From positions 1 through 14,394 of the forward strand of contig CANQKU010000016.1 in NCBI GenBank assembly GCA_947624535.1: DNA of 14,394 bases. Direction: 5' to 3'. Source of the DNA: an uncultured Bacilli bacterium. GTDB lineage: Bacteria; Bacillota_I; Bacilli_A; RF39; UBA660. The notes below the pieces were generated by a model. The model saw only the letters and a program-made list of their open reading frames with translations, was not told the origin of the DNA and did not search any database. Each line of letters opens with the position of its first letter. Position 1 is the stretch's first letter. The translations under genes were made by a program, and so were the position numbers. Below, piece by piece: positions 6,508 through 14,217 of this stretch.

Positions 6508-6924
6508 TTATCTTCCTTCCCTATCTAAAAATGACTGTAATATAATAGTAGCAGCTAAAGCATCAATTACTTTTTTTCTTTTCTTTCTAGAGGTATTAAA
6601 TAAAATTAAGGTATCTTCAGCTTGTTTTGTAGTAAGTCGTTCATCTTGTAAATATATAGGAATAGATAATTTTTTTTCTAACTTTTCTTTAAATTCAATA
6701 CTAAGACTTGCCTTACTACCTACTGTATTATTCATATTTTTAGGAAATCCTAAGACAATAGCATCTATATTTAACTCGTTTACTAGACTAACTACTTCTT
6801 CTACTAAAAAGTCATACTCTTCATTGTGATTAATTACTTTATAGCTAGATGCAATCATCCCAGTTTTATCTGACTTAGCAATACCTAATGTCTTTGAACC
6901 TAAATCTAATCCTAAATAAGTCAT
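6508..6924 (-). CDS. ruvX: RuvX/YqgF family Holliday-junction resolvase-like nuclease
   Basis: The 138-residue protein has the RNase H-like fold of YqgF: G-L-D7-L-G-S-K-T-L-G-I-A at the start, V-L-G-F-P-K-N-M-N-N at 57-66, D-E95-R-L-T-T at 94-99, and I-D121-A-L-A-A near the end. D7, E95 and D121 are the expected metal-binding acidic residues. The family is linked to Holliday-junction cleavage and to 16S rRNA 5'-end maturation; which role dominates here cannot be told. The ATG overlaps the ireB stop in an ATGA arrangement, and yrzB follows after one base. Length is normal. Confidence 0.92.
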   Translation of the reverse strand: MTYLGLDLGSKTLGIAKSDKTGMIASSYKVINHNEEYDFLVEEVVSLVNELNIDAIVLGFPKNMNNTVGSKASLSIEFKEKLEKKLSIPIYLQDERLTTKQAEDTLILFNTSRKKRKKVIDALAATIILQSFLDREGR

Positions 6925-7175
6925 TTTCTCTTACCTTGAAAATTTTCTAATAGTACTTCTATTATTCTTGTTCTATCAATAGTTTGAATTTTATTTCTAG
7001 CATTTTTATAACTAGAAATATAACCTGGATCTCCACTAATTAAATAGCCAACTAATTGATTAGTAGGATTATATCCACGTTCTTTTAAAATATCATAAAC
7101 TTCTGATAAAATTTCTTTTGTTTCAATAACTTCTTCACTTACTACTTCAAATAGTGATGTTTTCTCATCTTGCAT
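6921..7175 (-). CDS. ireB: IreB family regulatory phosphoprotein (UPF0297/YrzL)
   Basis: The 84-residue protein carries the hallmark G-Y-N-P-T-N-Q-L-V-G-Y-L-I-S-G-D-P-G-Y-I (34-53) and the later N-A-R segment (58-60). In Enterococcus faecalis IreB is phosphorylated by the PASTA kinase IreK and tunes cephalosporin and cell-wall stress resistance. T6 in D-E-K-T-S-L-F lines up with the N-terminal threonine region phosphorylated there (alignment from memory). I used the ATG at 7173-7175 because AGAGGTG lies 6 nt upstream. The open frame extends to 7304, but that extension is hydrophobic, unlike the family, and crosses the promoter. It is the first gene of the operon ireB-ruvX-yrzB-mltG-trmR. Confidence 0.92.
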   Translation of the reverse strand: MQDEKTSLFEVVSEEVIETKEILSEVYDILKERGYNPTNQLVGYLISGDPGYISSYKNARNKIQTIDRTRIIEVLLENFQGKRK

Positions 7176-7203
7176 AAATATCACCTCTTTAGTATGTAAT
7201 TTT

Positions 7204-7232
7204 ATTTTATCATTAATTTTTAATAATAGCAA
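7204..7232 (-). promoter_or_regulatory. Predicted sigma-A promoter of the ireB-ruvX-yrzB-mltG-trmR operon
   Basis: On the minus strand TTGCTA (7227-7232) and TAAAAT (7204-7209) are separated by exactly 17 nt, and the -10 has the upstream TGA that makes it extended (TGnTAAAAT). The expected start of transcription is about 20 nt before the ireB ATG. It lies directly after the rhomboid stop, and no terminator is visible between them. Confidence 0.65.
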
Positions 7233-7240
7233 ATAAGATT

Positions 7241-8392
7241 TTAAACTGAATAGATAAAAGCCATATAAATAGAAAATGCCATAAAGATTAAGGTAAGGAT
7301 CCACCCATTTACTTTTTCCATTGTACTACTTTTATATTTAACACCTAAAGCCATAGTAATTAATAATCCACCTATTAAACCTCCAATATGAGCAGCATTA
7401 TCTACTCCATTTGATAAAAAGCCTAATACTAAATTAATTACAATTAATGGAATAATTTGACTTTTTACAACATTTCCTAAAAATACTCGGTAATGATATC
7501 CAAAATATAAGATTGAACCCATTAGACCAAAAATAGCTCCACTAGCCCCAATAGATGCTACATTACCACCAAAAATCATTGAAAATAAAGCTCCATTTAT
7601 CGCACTTACTATATAAATTATTAAATATTTTACTTTTCCTAAATAACTTTCTAATTGCGTTCCTATTACATATAAAGCATAACAGTTAAATGCTAAATGA
7701 AGTAGATTACCATGTAAAAATGCCCCTGTTATTAATCGGTAATATTGTCCCATTCTAATTAATGGTGCAAAAACACAAAACTTTTCAATTAAAATATCAT
7801 AACTTCCTGATAAACTAGAAGCTAAATAAATAATTATATTTATACCTATTAAAAGATATGTAATAATAGGATACTTCATCTTGAAAACTTCATCTATTTT
7901 TAAAGCATCATTTTTATTATGATTATTAATATCATTAGTAATCTTCATAAATAGTTGAATACCCTCTTCACTATACTTTAACTTATTTGAAAGATCAGGA
8001 TAGTTCATCTTAATTAATTCATTTTTAGATAAGTCTTTTTCATTTTCTATTTTAACACAATCTAAATTTTTCATAGGTTCTAGGCTAACACTATCTCCTA
8101 AATCTAGAAATATACTTAATGTATTAATATTAAAAGTAAGGGTCTTCTTCTTTATTTTTTTAACAATTCTTTTTGTTTTAAATACATCAAAATCAAATTG
8201 CTCTTTATTATGAATATAATTAGAAACAATCCTAACTATTTTATAGTCTTCTTCCATATTTTCTAGCCAAATTTCATTTTCAGCTCCTTGTAATATAATA
8301 GGATTATAGTTTTTTTCAGTAATAAAGTAATGAAGTAATTTCATTACAATCAGATTTTTCTCATCTAATTCAATACTCATTCCTTGTTCCAT
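7241..8392 (-). CDS. Rhomboid family intramembrane serine protease with cytosolic N-terminal domain
   Basis: The 383-residue protein has a soluble N-terminal domain (about 1-170) and a seven-TM rhomboid domain (first helix about 175-192, last about 363-381). Rhomboid marks are G-A-F-L-H-G-N-L-L-H-L-A-F-N (223-235), the catalytic serine in G-A-S284-G and the catalytic histidine in A-A-H335-I-G-G. It should cut within or next to membrane helices of client proteins. The layout matches B. subtilis YqgP/GluP, which has a similar N-terminal domain and seven helices, but the C-terminal TPR repeats of YqgP are absent here. YqgP works with FtsH in removing the Mg2+ transporter MgtE; whether this protein does so is unknown. 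AGGAGG lies 9 nt before the ATG. It is divergent from tspO. Confidence 0.88.
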   Translation of the reverse strand: MEQGMSIELDEKNLIVMKLLHYFITEKNYNPIILQGAENEIWLENMEEDYKIVRIVSNYIHNKEQFDFDVFKTKRIVKKIKKKTLTFNINTLSIFLDLGDSVSLEPMKNLDCVKIENEKDLSKNELIKMNYPDLSNKLKYSEEGIQLFMKITNDINNHNKNDALKIDEVFKMKYPIITYLLIGINIIIYLASSLSGSYDILIEKFCVFAPLIRMGQYYRLITGAFLHGNLLHLAFNCYALYVIGTQLESYLGKVKYLIIYIVSAINGALFSMIFGGNVASIGASGAIFGLMGSILYFGYHYRVFLGNVVKSQIIPLIVINLVLGFLSNGVDNAAHIGGLIGGLLITMALGVKYKSSTMEKVNGWILTLIFMAFSIYMAFIYSV

Positions 8393-8415
8393 GAATAACT
8401 CCTCCTAAAAAATCA

Positions 8416-8446
8416 ATAATAATATTATATACTAAATCATACAATA
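8416..8446. promoter_or_regulatory. Divergent promoter region between rhomboid gene and tspO
   Basis: Only about 50-70 nt separate the two starts. On the plus strand TATACT (8428-8433) and TACAAT (8440-8445) are candidate -10 boxes, both without a clear -35. On the minus strand TTGTAT (8439-8444) with TATTAT (8416-8421) at 17-nt spacing is a candidate, and TATAAT occurs at 8424-8429. The exact boxes are uncertain. Confidence 0.35.
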
Positions 8447-8926
8447 TTGAAAGAGGTGATTATTATTTTAAAAAAAATAATTCTTTTTATTGTATGTCTT
8501 GCACCATGGTTTTTGACAACGCTAGTACCCATTAATCAGGAATTTTACAATTCTTTAATTCTCCCATTTTTTACCCCTCCAAATATATTTTATGGAATTT
8601 TTTGGACTATTACTTACATTGGTATTGCGATTAGTACTTATCAACTTATTACTACTTATACCTGGGCTGGCTTACCTAACTCATATAAAAGAATATTGTT
8701 AATTAATTATCTATGTAATCAGTCATTTACTTTTTTGTTTTTCACTTTAGAAAATACCTTCTTAGGATTTATTTCTTGTCTAGCTACTTTTATTTCATGT
8801 CTATTTTTATATGAAGAAGTTACTAGATTACAAGAAAGAAGTACAAAGTATTTAAATCCATACGTTTTACTTAGCCTATTTGCTACTGTATTAAGTGTTA
8901 CTATCTATATTATTAATGCTAAGTAA
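8447..8926 (+). CDS. tspO: TspO/MBR family membrane protein
   Basis: The product is up to 159 residues with five predicted TM helices; numbering is from the TTG at 8447. It matches TspO/MBR by F-Y-N-S-L-I-L-P-F-F-T-P-P (33-45), G-I-F-W53-T-I-T-Y (50-57), N-Y-L-C-N-Q-S-F-T-F-L-F-F (87-99) and L-N-P-Y-V-L-L-S-L-F-A-T (136-147). The third is very like Bacillus cereus TspO. Family members bind porphyrins and are linked to tetrapyrrole or stress handling. Compared from memory with B. cereus TspO, W51 is kept (W53) but W138 is replaced by leucine (L142). The start is uncertain. No ribosome site precedes the TTG (8447) or GTG (8456). The strong AGAGGTG at 8452-8458 instead points to an ATT codon at 8465, which would give 153 residues. 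The coordinate given is the outermost canonical start. It is the only plus-strand gene in the window. Confidence 0.85.
   Translation: MKEVIIILKKIILFIVCLAPWFLTTLVPINQEFYNSLILPFFTPPNIFYGIFWTITYIGIAISTYQLITTYTWAGLPNSYKRILLINYLCNQSFTFLFFTLENTFLGFISCLATFISCLFLYEEVTRLQERSTKYLNPYVLLSLFATVLSVTIYIINAK
8450..8460 (+). promoter_or_regulatory. Strong ribosome binding site inside the tspO open frame, pointing to an ATT start
   Basis: AAAGAGGTGAT at 8450-8460 resembles the sites of ireB and rluD in this window. The codon 6 nt after GAGGTG, at 8465-8467, is ATT. No ATG, GTG or TTG lies in frame at a usable distance downstream. Confidence 0.5.
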
Positions 8927-8931
8927 AGTCT

Positions 8932-9813
8932 TTATTTTTCTTTTTCTACTGGATTAACATGAATAACAGTCAAATAAATTTCAGGAATTTGTAATTCAAT
9001 TTCATCTTCTAGTGAATTAGCTATATCATGGCTTTCAAAAGTAGATAGATTTCCATCAACATAAATAGTAAAAGATATCTGATAGCGATAGCCAACTGGA
9101 GTAGAATTAAAATGAGTAACTTTTTGGATTTCTTTATGCTTTTTAATAAGTTTATAAACCCTATTTTTAGTATCACTATTAATAGATTTATCCATTAACA
9201 CATCATAACTATCCATAAATATCTTTAAAGCAGTTATAAAAATCCAAATAGAAATGAAAATTCCTACTAAACTATCTAAAATATAAATATGATAATAACT
9301 AAAAATAATAGAAATTAGTGTAAGTAGTGTAACAAAGCAGTCATTTCTATGATCTTTAGAATTAGCATCTATTAATAAATTATTGTGAATTTTAGATAGT
9401 TTTTTAGTATAGATATATAAGATAAATTTAACTAAAATAGTAATTATACAAACAATAATTAGCCATAGTGAAAACTTGTAACTACCATGTTTAAAAATAC
9501 TTACAAAAGATGAGATAAATACTTTAAATGATAAATATATCATGGTAATACTAATTAATAGTGAAAAGATATATTCAGCTTTACCATGACCTAAGTTATG
9601 ACACTCATCAGACGGTTTAGCAGCAATTTTATTACCAATATATGTCATTAAAGATGAAAAAATATCTAAGAAACTATTAAAACTATCTGCTATCATAGCT
9701 TGACTATTTGAAAAAAATCCTACGATTGCTTTGATGATTAATAAAAATAAATTTCCAATAATTCCCCAAATACTTGCTACTTTTACTGACTGATATCTTT
9801 TTTCATCATTCAT
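8932..9813 (-). CDS. Cation diffusion facilitator transporter, probably Mn2+ efflux (MntE-like)
   Basis: The 293-residue CDF protein has about six TM helices (first about 14-34, last about 180-198) and a cytosolic C-terminal domain (about 210-290) ending in V-I-H-V-N-P. The transport site is readable: TM2 A-D-S-F-N46-S-F-L-D50 and TM5 S-K-D154-H-R-N-D158. Aligned with E. coli YiiP (D45/D49/H153/D157) this gives an N-D-D-D site instead of D-D-H-D. That set is known from Mn2+-exporting CDF proteins such as pneumococcal MntE, so manganese efflux is my inference. AAGGAG lies 7 nt before the ATG, inside the end of rluD, and the two genes overlap by 8 nt (ATGAATGA). It ends 5 nt from the convergent tspO stop. 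Confidence 0.85.
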   Translation of the reverse strand: MNDEKRYQSVKVASIWGIIGNLFLLIIKAIVGFFSNSQAMIADSFNSFLDIFSSLMTYIGNKIAAKPSDECHNLGHGKAEYIFSLLISITMIYLSFKVFISSFVSIFKHGSYKFSLWLIIVCIITILVKFILYIYTKKLSKIHNNLLIDANSKDHRNDCFVTLLTLISIIFSYYHIYILDSLVGIFISIWIFITALKIFMDSYDVLMDKSINSDTKNRVYKLIKKHKEIQKVTHFNSTPVGYRYQISFTIYVDGNLSTFESHDIANSLEDEIELQIPEIYLTVIHVNPVEKEK

Positions 9814-10687
9814 TTTCTAACTCCTTTAACTTCTCTAAAAATTCTTGAGGTGGTTCTACTTCAAAATATATTTTTTTCTTTGTTTTTGGATGAATAAACT
9901 CAATACTTTTAGAATGTAACATTTGTCCAAATTCTGTTGTTTTTTTCTTTTGATATAAGGGATCATTTACAACTGGGTGATTGATATAGGCAAGGTGTAC
10001 TCTTATTTGATGAGTTCTTCCAGTCTCTAGCATACACTCTATATAAGTGTGATTTTTAAATCTTTTTAAAACTTTAAAATGAGTAATCGCATCTTTTCCA
10101 TTTATATCAGTCACAGCCATTTTTTGACGATTATTTGGATCCCTTCCAATTGGGGCATCAATCGTACCAGTCTCATGTGAAATTACACCATTAACAATCG
10201 CAACATAGCATCTTTTGATCTTTTTTTCTTGAATCATCTTAGCTAAAACGTCATGCATTTCTTCATTTTTAGCAACAATCATTAAGCCACTAGTATCTTT
10301 ATCAAGTCTATGAACAATTCCTGGTCTTATGGGATCTTTTGACTCAATTTTAAAGTGATATAATAAGGCATTTACTAATGTATTAGTATAATGACCTACA
10401 GCAGGATGCACGACCATACCACTTTCTTTATTAATAATTAATAAATCATCATCTTCATAAACTACATTAATATCAATATTTTCAGCTTCTATAGTACCAT
10501 CATCACTACTTATTTCTTCTATTTTAATCTCATCACCAAGCTTTACCTTATAATTAGAAGAAATCTCATGATTATTAACTAATACTTTACCACTTTCTAT
10601 TAATTTTTGAATTTTACTACGAGAAAATGATAACTTCTCAGTTAAATATTTATCAATCCTTAGATTATCACAATCTACTATAATCAT
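9806..10687 (-). CDS. rluD: RluD-type 23S rRNA pseudouridine synthase
   Basis: The 293-residue protein has an N-terminal S4 RNA-binding domain (about 8-57: L-R-I-D-K-Y-L ... S-R-S-K-I-Q-K-L-I-E-S-G-K-V-L-V-N) and a pseudouridine synthase domain. The catalytic aspartate is D129 in H-R-L-D-K-D-T-S-G-L, and the G-R-T-H-Q-I-R-V-H-L motif is at 223-232. RluA/RluD enzymes isomerise uridines in 23S rRNA; the target cannot be fixed from sequence. I chose the ATG at 10685-10687, which has AGAGGTGG about 6 nt upstream. A frame extension to 10714 adds nine residues but begins inside the -10 box. The lspA-rluD order is common in Bacillota (lspA-ylyB in B. subtilis). Confidence 0.9.
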   Translation of the reverse strand: MIIVDCDNLRIDKYLTEKLSFSRSKIQKLIESGKVLVNNHEISSNYKVKLGDEIKIEEISSDDGTIEAENIDINVVYEDDDLLIINKESGMVVHPAVGHYTNTLVNALLYHFKIESKDPIRPGIVHRLDKDTSGLMIVAKNEEMHDVLAKMIQEKKIKRCYVAIVNGVISHETGTIDAPIGRDPNNRQKMAVTDINGKDAITHFKVLKRFKNHTYIECMLETGRTHQIRVHLAYINHPVVNDPLYQKKKTTEFGQMLHSKSIEFIHPKTKKKIYFEVEPPQEFLEKLKELENE

Positions 10688-10712
10688 ATGAAGCCACCTC
10701 TTTTTTTCATTC

Positions 10713-10721
10713 ATTATAGCA
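10713..10721 (-). promoter_or_regulatory. Extended -10 promoter of rluD-CDF
   Basis: On the minus strand TGC-TATAAT (10713-10721) is a perfect extended -10, with no clear -35 at 16-17 nt. Transcription would begin about 19 nt before the rluD ATG. It allows rluD and the CDF gene to be expressed separately from dnaE-lspA, although no terminator is seen after lspA. Confidence 0.6.
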
Positions 10722-10745
10722 TAAGTTTAAAAATAAACATATAAA

Positions 10746-11228
10746 TTATTTACTCTTACTAATCTTTTTTGTTTTACTTTTATCTTTAATAGAATCTATA
10801 AAAAATAGAAAAACTCCTACTACTATAGCAATATCTGCGATATTAAAGACTGGGAATGAATATTTAAAAATATGAAATGATAAATAGTCAATAACATGTC
10901 CATATAATAATCTATCTACTAAATTACCTACTAGTCCTCCCATAAGTAAGCCTAAGCCAGTTATTTCCATAGAACTTTTTATTGATGCTTTCTTAATATA
11001 TTGTTGTAGTATTATAAAAATGCATATAGCAAAGATAATAAAGAAATAACTTGCATTTTCAAAAATAGAAAAAGCTCCTCCTTTATTAGTAAGATAATAA
11101 ATATCAAAAAAATTTGGTATAACAACTATAGTTTGATATAGTTTTAATTTTAATGTAATTAATACTTTTATAATTTGATCACATAACAAAGTCCATACAC
11201 AAATAGTATATATTTTTTCTTTTTTCAT
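10746..11228 (-). CDS. lspA: Lipoprotein signal peptidase (signal peptidase II)
   Basis: The 160-residue protein has four TM helices (about 7-24, 60-76, 88-105, 128-146) and the LspA signature: T-N-K-G-G-A-F-S (47-54), G-N-L-V-D-R (101-106), the catalytic aspartates D114 (H-V-I-D-Y) and D132 (F-N-I-A-D), and a basic C-terminal tail. It removes signal peptides from diacylglyceryl-prolipoproteins at the membrane. I chose the ATG at 11226-11228 with GGGGTG 6 nt upstream. A GTG at 11237 is in frame but lies inside that ribosome site. It follows the dnaE stop by 11 nt and is probably cotranscribed with it. Confidence 0.93.
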   Translation of the reverse strand: MKKEKIYTICVWTLLCDQIIKVLITLKLKLYQTIVVIPNFFDIYYLTNKGGAFSIFENASYFFIIFAICIFIILQQYIKKASIKSSMEITGLGLLMGGLVGNLVDRLLYGHVIDYLSFHIFKYSFPVFNIADIAIVVGVFLFFIDSIKDKSKTKKISKSK

Positions 11229-11239
11229 AATCTTCACCC

Positions 11240-14185
11240 CTAATTTAATTTCTCTAATATTTGTACTACAATCTTATACTCATCTAACTGTTTTTCTACT
11301 TTTCCCCTAACTTTAATAATATCCCCTCTTTGGATCATTAAATATTTCTGATAAACTCTAGGAAAGACTGTAAAATCAACTTTAGCTGTCTCATCACTAC
11401 CATCAATAAAAGCCATTTTTTCTCCTCTTTTAGTATCAATTACACTAACTCGTTCAACTAAAGCTAAACATTCAATTTGTTGATTAAAATAATTAGATAT
11501 TTCATTTAAACGAATACATTTTTCATTTCCTTTATAATACTTTGTTGTTGGATGATGAGTCAAATAAAATCCAAATAATTCTTTTTCTAATTCTAACATT
11601 TCACTTTCTTGATAGTCTTTATATAATTCAATTTCAGGTTTTATTACTAAGGATGGATCTAAATCTTTAGTTAATTCTGCATAATTATATAAACTATCTA
11701 AATTATTAAATAATGTCTTCCTATTATAGCCAAAAGTTTTAAAAGACTCAGAAAAGATTAAACATTCGATAGTTTTTCTAGATACTCCATGGATTACTAA
11801 ACGACTAATACAGTCAAAAATATCTTTAAATGGGCCATCATTTCTAGCTTCTAAAATTAGTTTAGAGGCGACCATTCCAATAGATTTCAAATTAGAAAAT
11901 GGATAGATAATTCTATGTTTATGAACAACATATCGATCACTACTATATTGAATATTAGGTCTATCGATAATAATATTATTAGCTTTAGCTTCTTCTATAT
12001 AAAGTTTAGTTTTTCTTTCACTACCAATTACATTAGATAATAAATTAGCAAAAAATTCTTGTTTATAGTGAGTCTTTAAATAAGCCATTTTATACGCTAT
12101 TAGTGAATAGGCAACTGAATGAGATCTATTAAATCCATAACCTGCAAACTTTAAAATTAAGTCAAATATTTTTTTACTAGTTTCATAGTCATGTCCTTTT
12201 TCCATACTCTTTTTAATAAATTTATTTTCTTCTTGTTTTAATAAGTCGAGCTTTTTCTTACTCATCGCGCGTCTTAAGATATCTGCCTCACCTAAAGAAT
12301 ATCCCGCAAAACAGTTAGCTACTTGGATAATTTGTTCTTGATAGATAATAATTCCATAAGTATTTGAAAGAATTGGCTCTAGAGACGGATCTAAATATGT
12401 GACTTTCTCTTCTTTATTTTTTCTTCTAATATAAGTATCAATATTTTCAGCAGGTCCTGGTCGAAACAAAGCAATCGCTGCAAATATATCTTCAAAATTA
12501 GTCGGTTTTAATTTTCGTAAAAATCTTCTCATTCCAGCTGACTCAAATTGAAAGATACCTAAAGTATCTGCATTAGTAAAAATTTCTAAAGCTTTTGGAT
12601 CATCTAAGGGGATTGTAGAAAAATCTATTTTTATTTGATAGTTTTTATACACATCATCTAAGATATTACTAATTATTGTTAAATTTTTTAGTCCTAAAAA
12701 ATCCATTTTTAAAAGACCTAATTCTTCTAAATATTCCATTGAGTAACTACTTAGATACATATTATCTGAACGTGTTAAGGGAATTATATTGTCAAGGGGA
12801 ACCTCACTCATAATAATACCTGCGGCATGAGAAGAAGTATGTCTAGGAAAACCTTCAATTTTTAGAGCAATTTGAAACATATTTTGGAGTTCTTTATCCT
12901 GATTAATTTTTGACTTTAACACAGGATTATGATTATATAAATCTATAAGTTTTTCACGTGACATATTAGGAATAAATTTAGAAAGTGCATCTACTTTATA
13001 AATAGGTATGTTTAAAACTCTACTTACATCACGAATAACTTGTTTAGCTCCTAAAGTACCAAAAGTAATAATTCCTGCAACATTTTTCTCACCATACTTA
13101 GAAATTACATATTTTATTACTTCTTCTCTTTTATCATCAGGAAAGTCAGTATCAATATCAGGCATAGTTTTTCTTTCAGGATTTAGAAATCGTTCAAATA
13201 ATAGTTGATATTTAATTGGATCAATATCAGTAATACCTAAAGAATAAGAAACTAAACTTCCCGCGGCACTACCCCTACCTGGGCCTACTAAAATATTATT
13301 TTTTTTAGCATATTTAATAAAGTCATAGACAACTAAAAAGTAATTAGAAAAGCCCATTTGATTAATAATTTGTAATTCATAATTTAATCTATCTTGATAT
13401 TTTTTTAACACTTTTCCATTAAATCTTTTAATTAATCCAGCTTTAGCAAGTTCAAATAAATAATCTTTACTAGACATTTGTTTAGTATCTTTATAAATTG
13501 GTAAAAGTAGTGAAGGTTTTGGAAATTTAACTTGACATTTTTCACAAATAAGAAAGGTTTGATTTAGTCCCTCATTACTAGATAAAGATATAGCATTTTC
13601 TAAATATAGTTCATGATTAAATAAGTCATAATCTAGTTGATCTCTAATTGTTTTTCCATCTCTAATACAATATAAATATTTTAAAATTTCATAATCATTT
13701 TTATATAAGTATAAACTTTCTTTAAAAAATACTACCTGTTTGTGAAACTTTCTTACCTCTTCTTCTTCTAAGATACTACTATATCCTAAATAAAGATCAT
13801 CATAAATTTCATTTAAGTCTTCTTCTAAGTTGCGTGATTTAAATGGAAGTACTACTAAGATACCATCATGATATGAAGCTAAATCATTTTTTGTAATTTC
13901 TCTTTCACTTTGAATAGTAGAAAGTTTAATAAGTGACTGATAACCTTGGTAATTTTTAGCAAATAAAACAATTTCTTTATTTTGATAAGATAGTGCTAAA
14001 GATATAATTGGTGTTAGATTATTTTTTTCACATTTATGGATTAATTCCATAGTATGATACATATTTATATCATTTATTACACAATAAGGAATCTTTTGAT
14101 TTAAACAATAAGTAATAATATCATCTAAAGTTAACATACTAGACAGTAATGAATAATTACTTTTTACATATAATGGAATATACAT
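11240..14185 (-). CDS. dnaE: DNA polymerase III alpha subunit, DnaE type
   Basis: The 981-residue protein is shorter than B. subtilis DnaE (about 1115). In order: a PHP domain (about 1-200), the catalytic palm and fingers (about 270-720), a helix-hairpin-helix region (about 760-815) and a C-terminal OB fold (about 903-980). The catalytic aspartates are D343 and D345 in P-D-I-D-T-D-F and D495 in L-K-M-D-F-L-G-L. G-P-G-R-G-S-A-A-G-S (301-310) and the F-E-S-A-G-M stretch (547-552) are also intact. The PHP metal ligands are degenerate: the usual H-x-H-x-S near the start is P-L-Y-V-K-S, and the T-D-H-G region reads N-D-I-N. There is no exonuclease insertion, so this is not PolC. In Bacillota DnaE extends primers beside PolC; whether PolC is present here is unknown. 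GGAGG lies 9 nt before the ATG. Confidence 0.95.
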   Translation of the reverse strand: MYIPLYVKSNYSLLSSMLTLDDIITYCLNQKIPYCVINDINMYHTMELIHKCEKNNLTPIISLALSYQNKEIVLFAKNYQGYQSLIKLSTIQSEREITKNDLASYHDGILVVLPFKSRNLEEDLNEIYDDLYLGYSSILEEEEVRKFHKQVVFFKESLYLYKNDYEILKYLYCIRDGKTIRDQLDYDLFNHELYLENAISLSSNEGLNQTFLICEKCQVKFPKPSLLLPIYKDTKQMSSKDYLFELAKAGLIKRFNGKVLKKYQDRLNYELQIINQMGFSNYFLVVYDFIKYAKKNNILVGPGRGSAAGSLVSYSLGITDIDPIKYQLLFERFLNPERKTMPDIDTDFPDDKREEVIKYVISKYGEKNVAGIITFGTLGAKQVIRDVSRVLNIPIYKVDALSKFIPNMSREKLIDLYNHNPVLKSKINQDKELQNMFQIALKIEGFPRHTSSHAAGIIMSEVPLDNIIPLTRSDNMYLSSYSMEYLEELGLLKMDFLGLKNLTIISNILDDVYKNYQIKIDFSTIPLDDPKALEIFTNADTLGIFQFESAGMRRFLRKLKPTNFEDIFAAIALFRPGPAENIDTYIRRKNKEEKVTYLDPSLEPILSNTYGIIIYQEQIIQVANCFAGYSLGEADILRRAMSKKKLDLLKQEENKFIKKSMEKGHDYETSKKIFDLILKFAGYGFNRSHSVAYSLIAYKMAYLKTHYKQEFFANLLSNVIGSERKTKLYIEEAKANNIIIDRPNIQYSSDRYVVHKHRIIYPFSNLKSIGMVASKLILEARNDGPFKDIFDCISRLVIHGVSRKTIECLIFSESFKTFGYNRKTLFNNLDSLYNYAELTKDLDPSLVIKPEIELYKDYQESEMLELEKELFGFYLTHHPTTKYYKGNEKCIRLNEISNYFNQQIECLALVERVSVIDTKRGEKMAFIDGSDETAKVDFTVFPRVYQKYLMIQRGDIIKVRGKVEKQLDEYKIVVQILEKLN

Positions 14186-14208
14186 AATTAGATTCCTCCC
14201 TTGGTCTT

Positions 14209-14217
14209 AGTTTATCA
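14209..14217 (-). promoter_or_regulatory. Possible extended -10 promoter of dnaE-lspA
   Basis: On the minus strand TGA-TAAACT lies 24 nt before the dnaE ATG. No good -35 is visible at 17 nt. A TATGAT box overlaps it one turn further upstream. Weak support. Confidence 0.35.

Noticed and set aside
6491..6829. Plus-strand open frame of 112 codons
   Set aside because: It lies opposite ruvX and the yrzB start, has no ribosome site, and its product is a Ser/Phe-rich shadow of the ruvX codons.
7176..7304. N-terminal extension of ireB by 43 residues
   Set aside because: It covers the promoter and the rhomboid end, is hydrophobic unlike IreB proteins, and lacks a ribosome site, while the internal ATG has an excellent one.
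8922..8945. TAAA-GTC-TTTA followed by a T-rich stretch after tspO, as a terminator
   Set aside because: The stem has only four A-T pairs, too weak to call; the T-rich part is simply the antisense of Glu/Lys codons at the CDF end.
13008..13208. Plus-strand open frame of 66 codons
   Set aside because: It is fully antisense to the catalytic core of dnaE with no ribosome site or family likeness.
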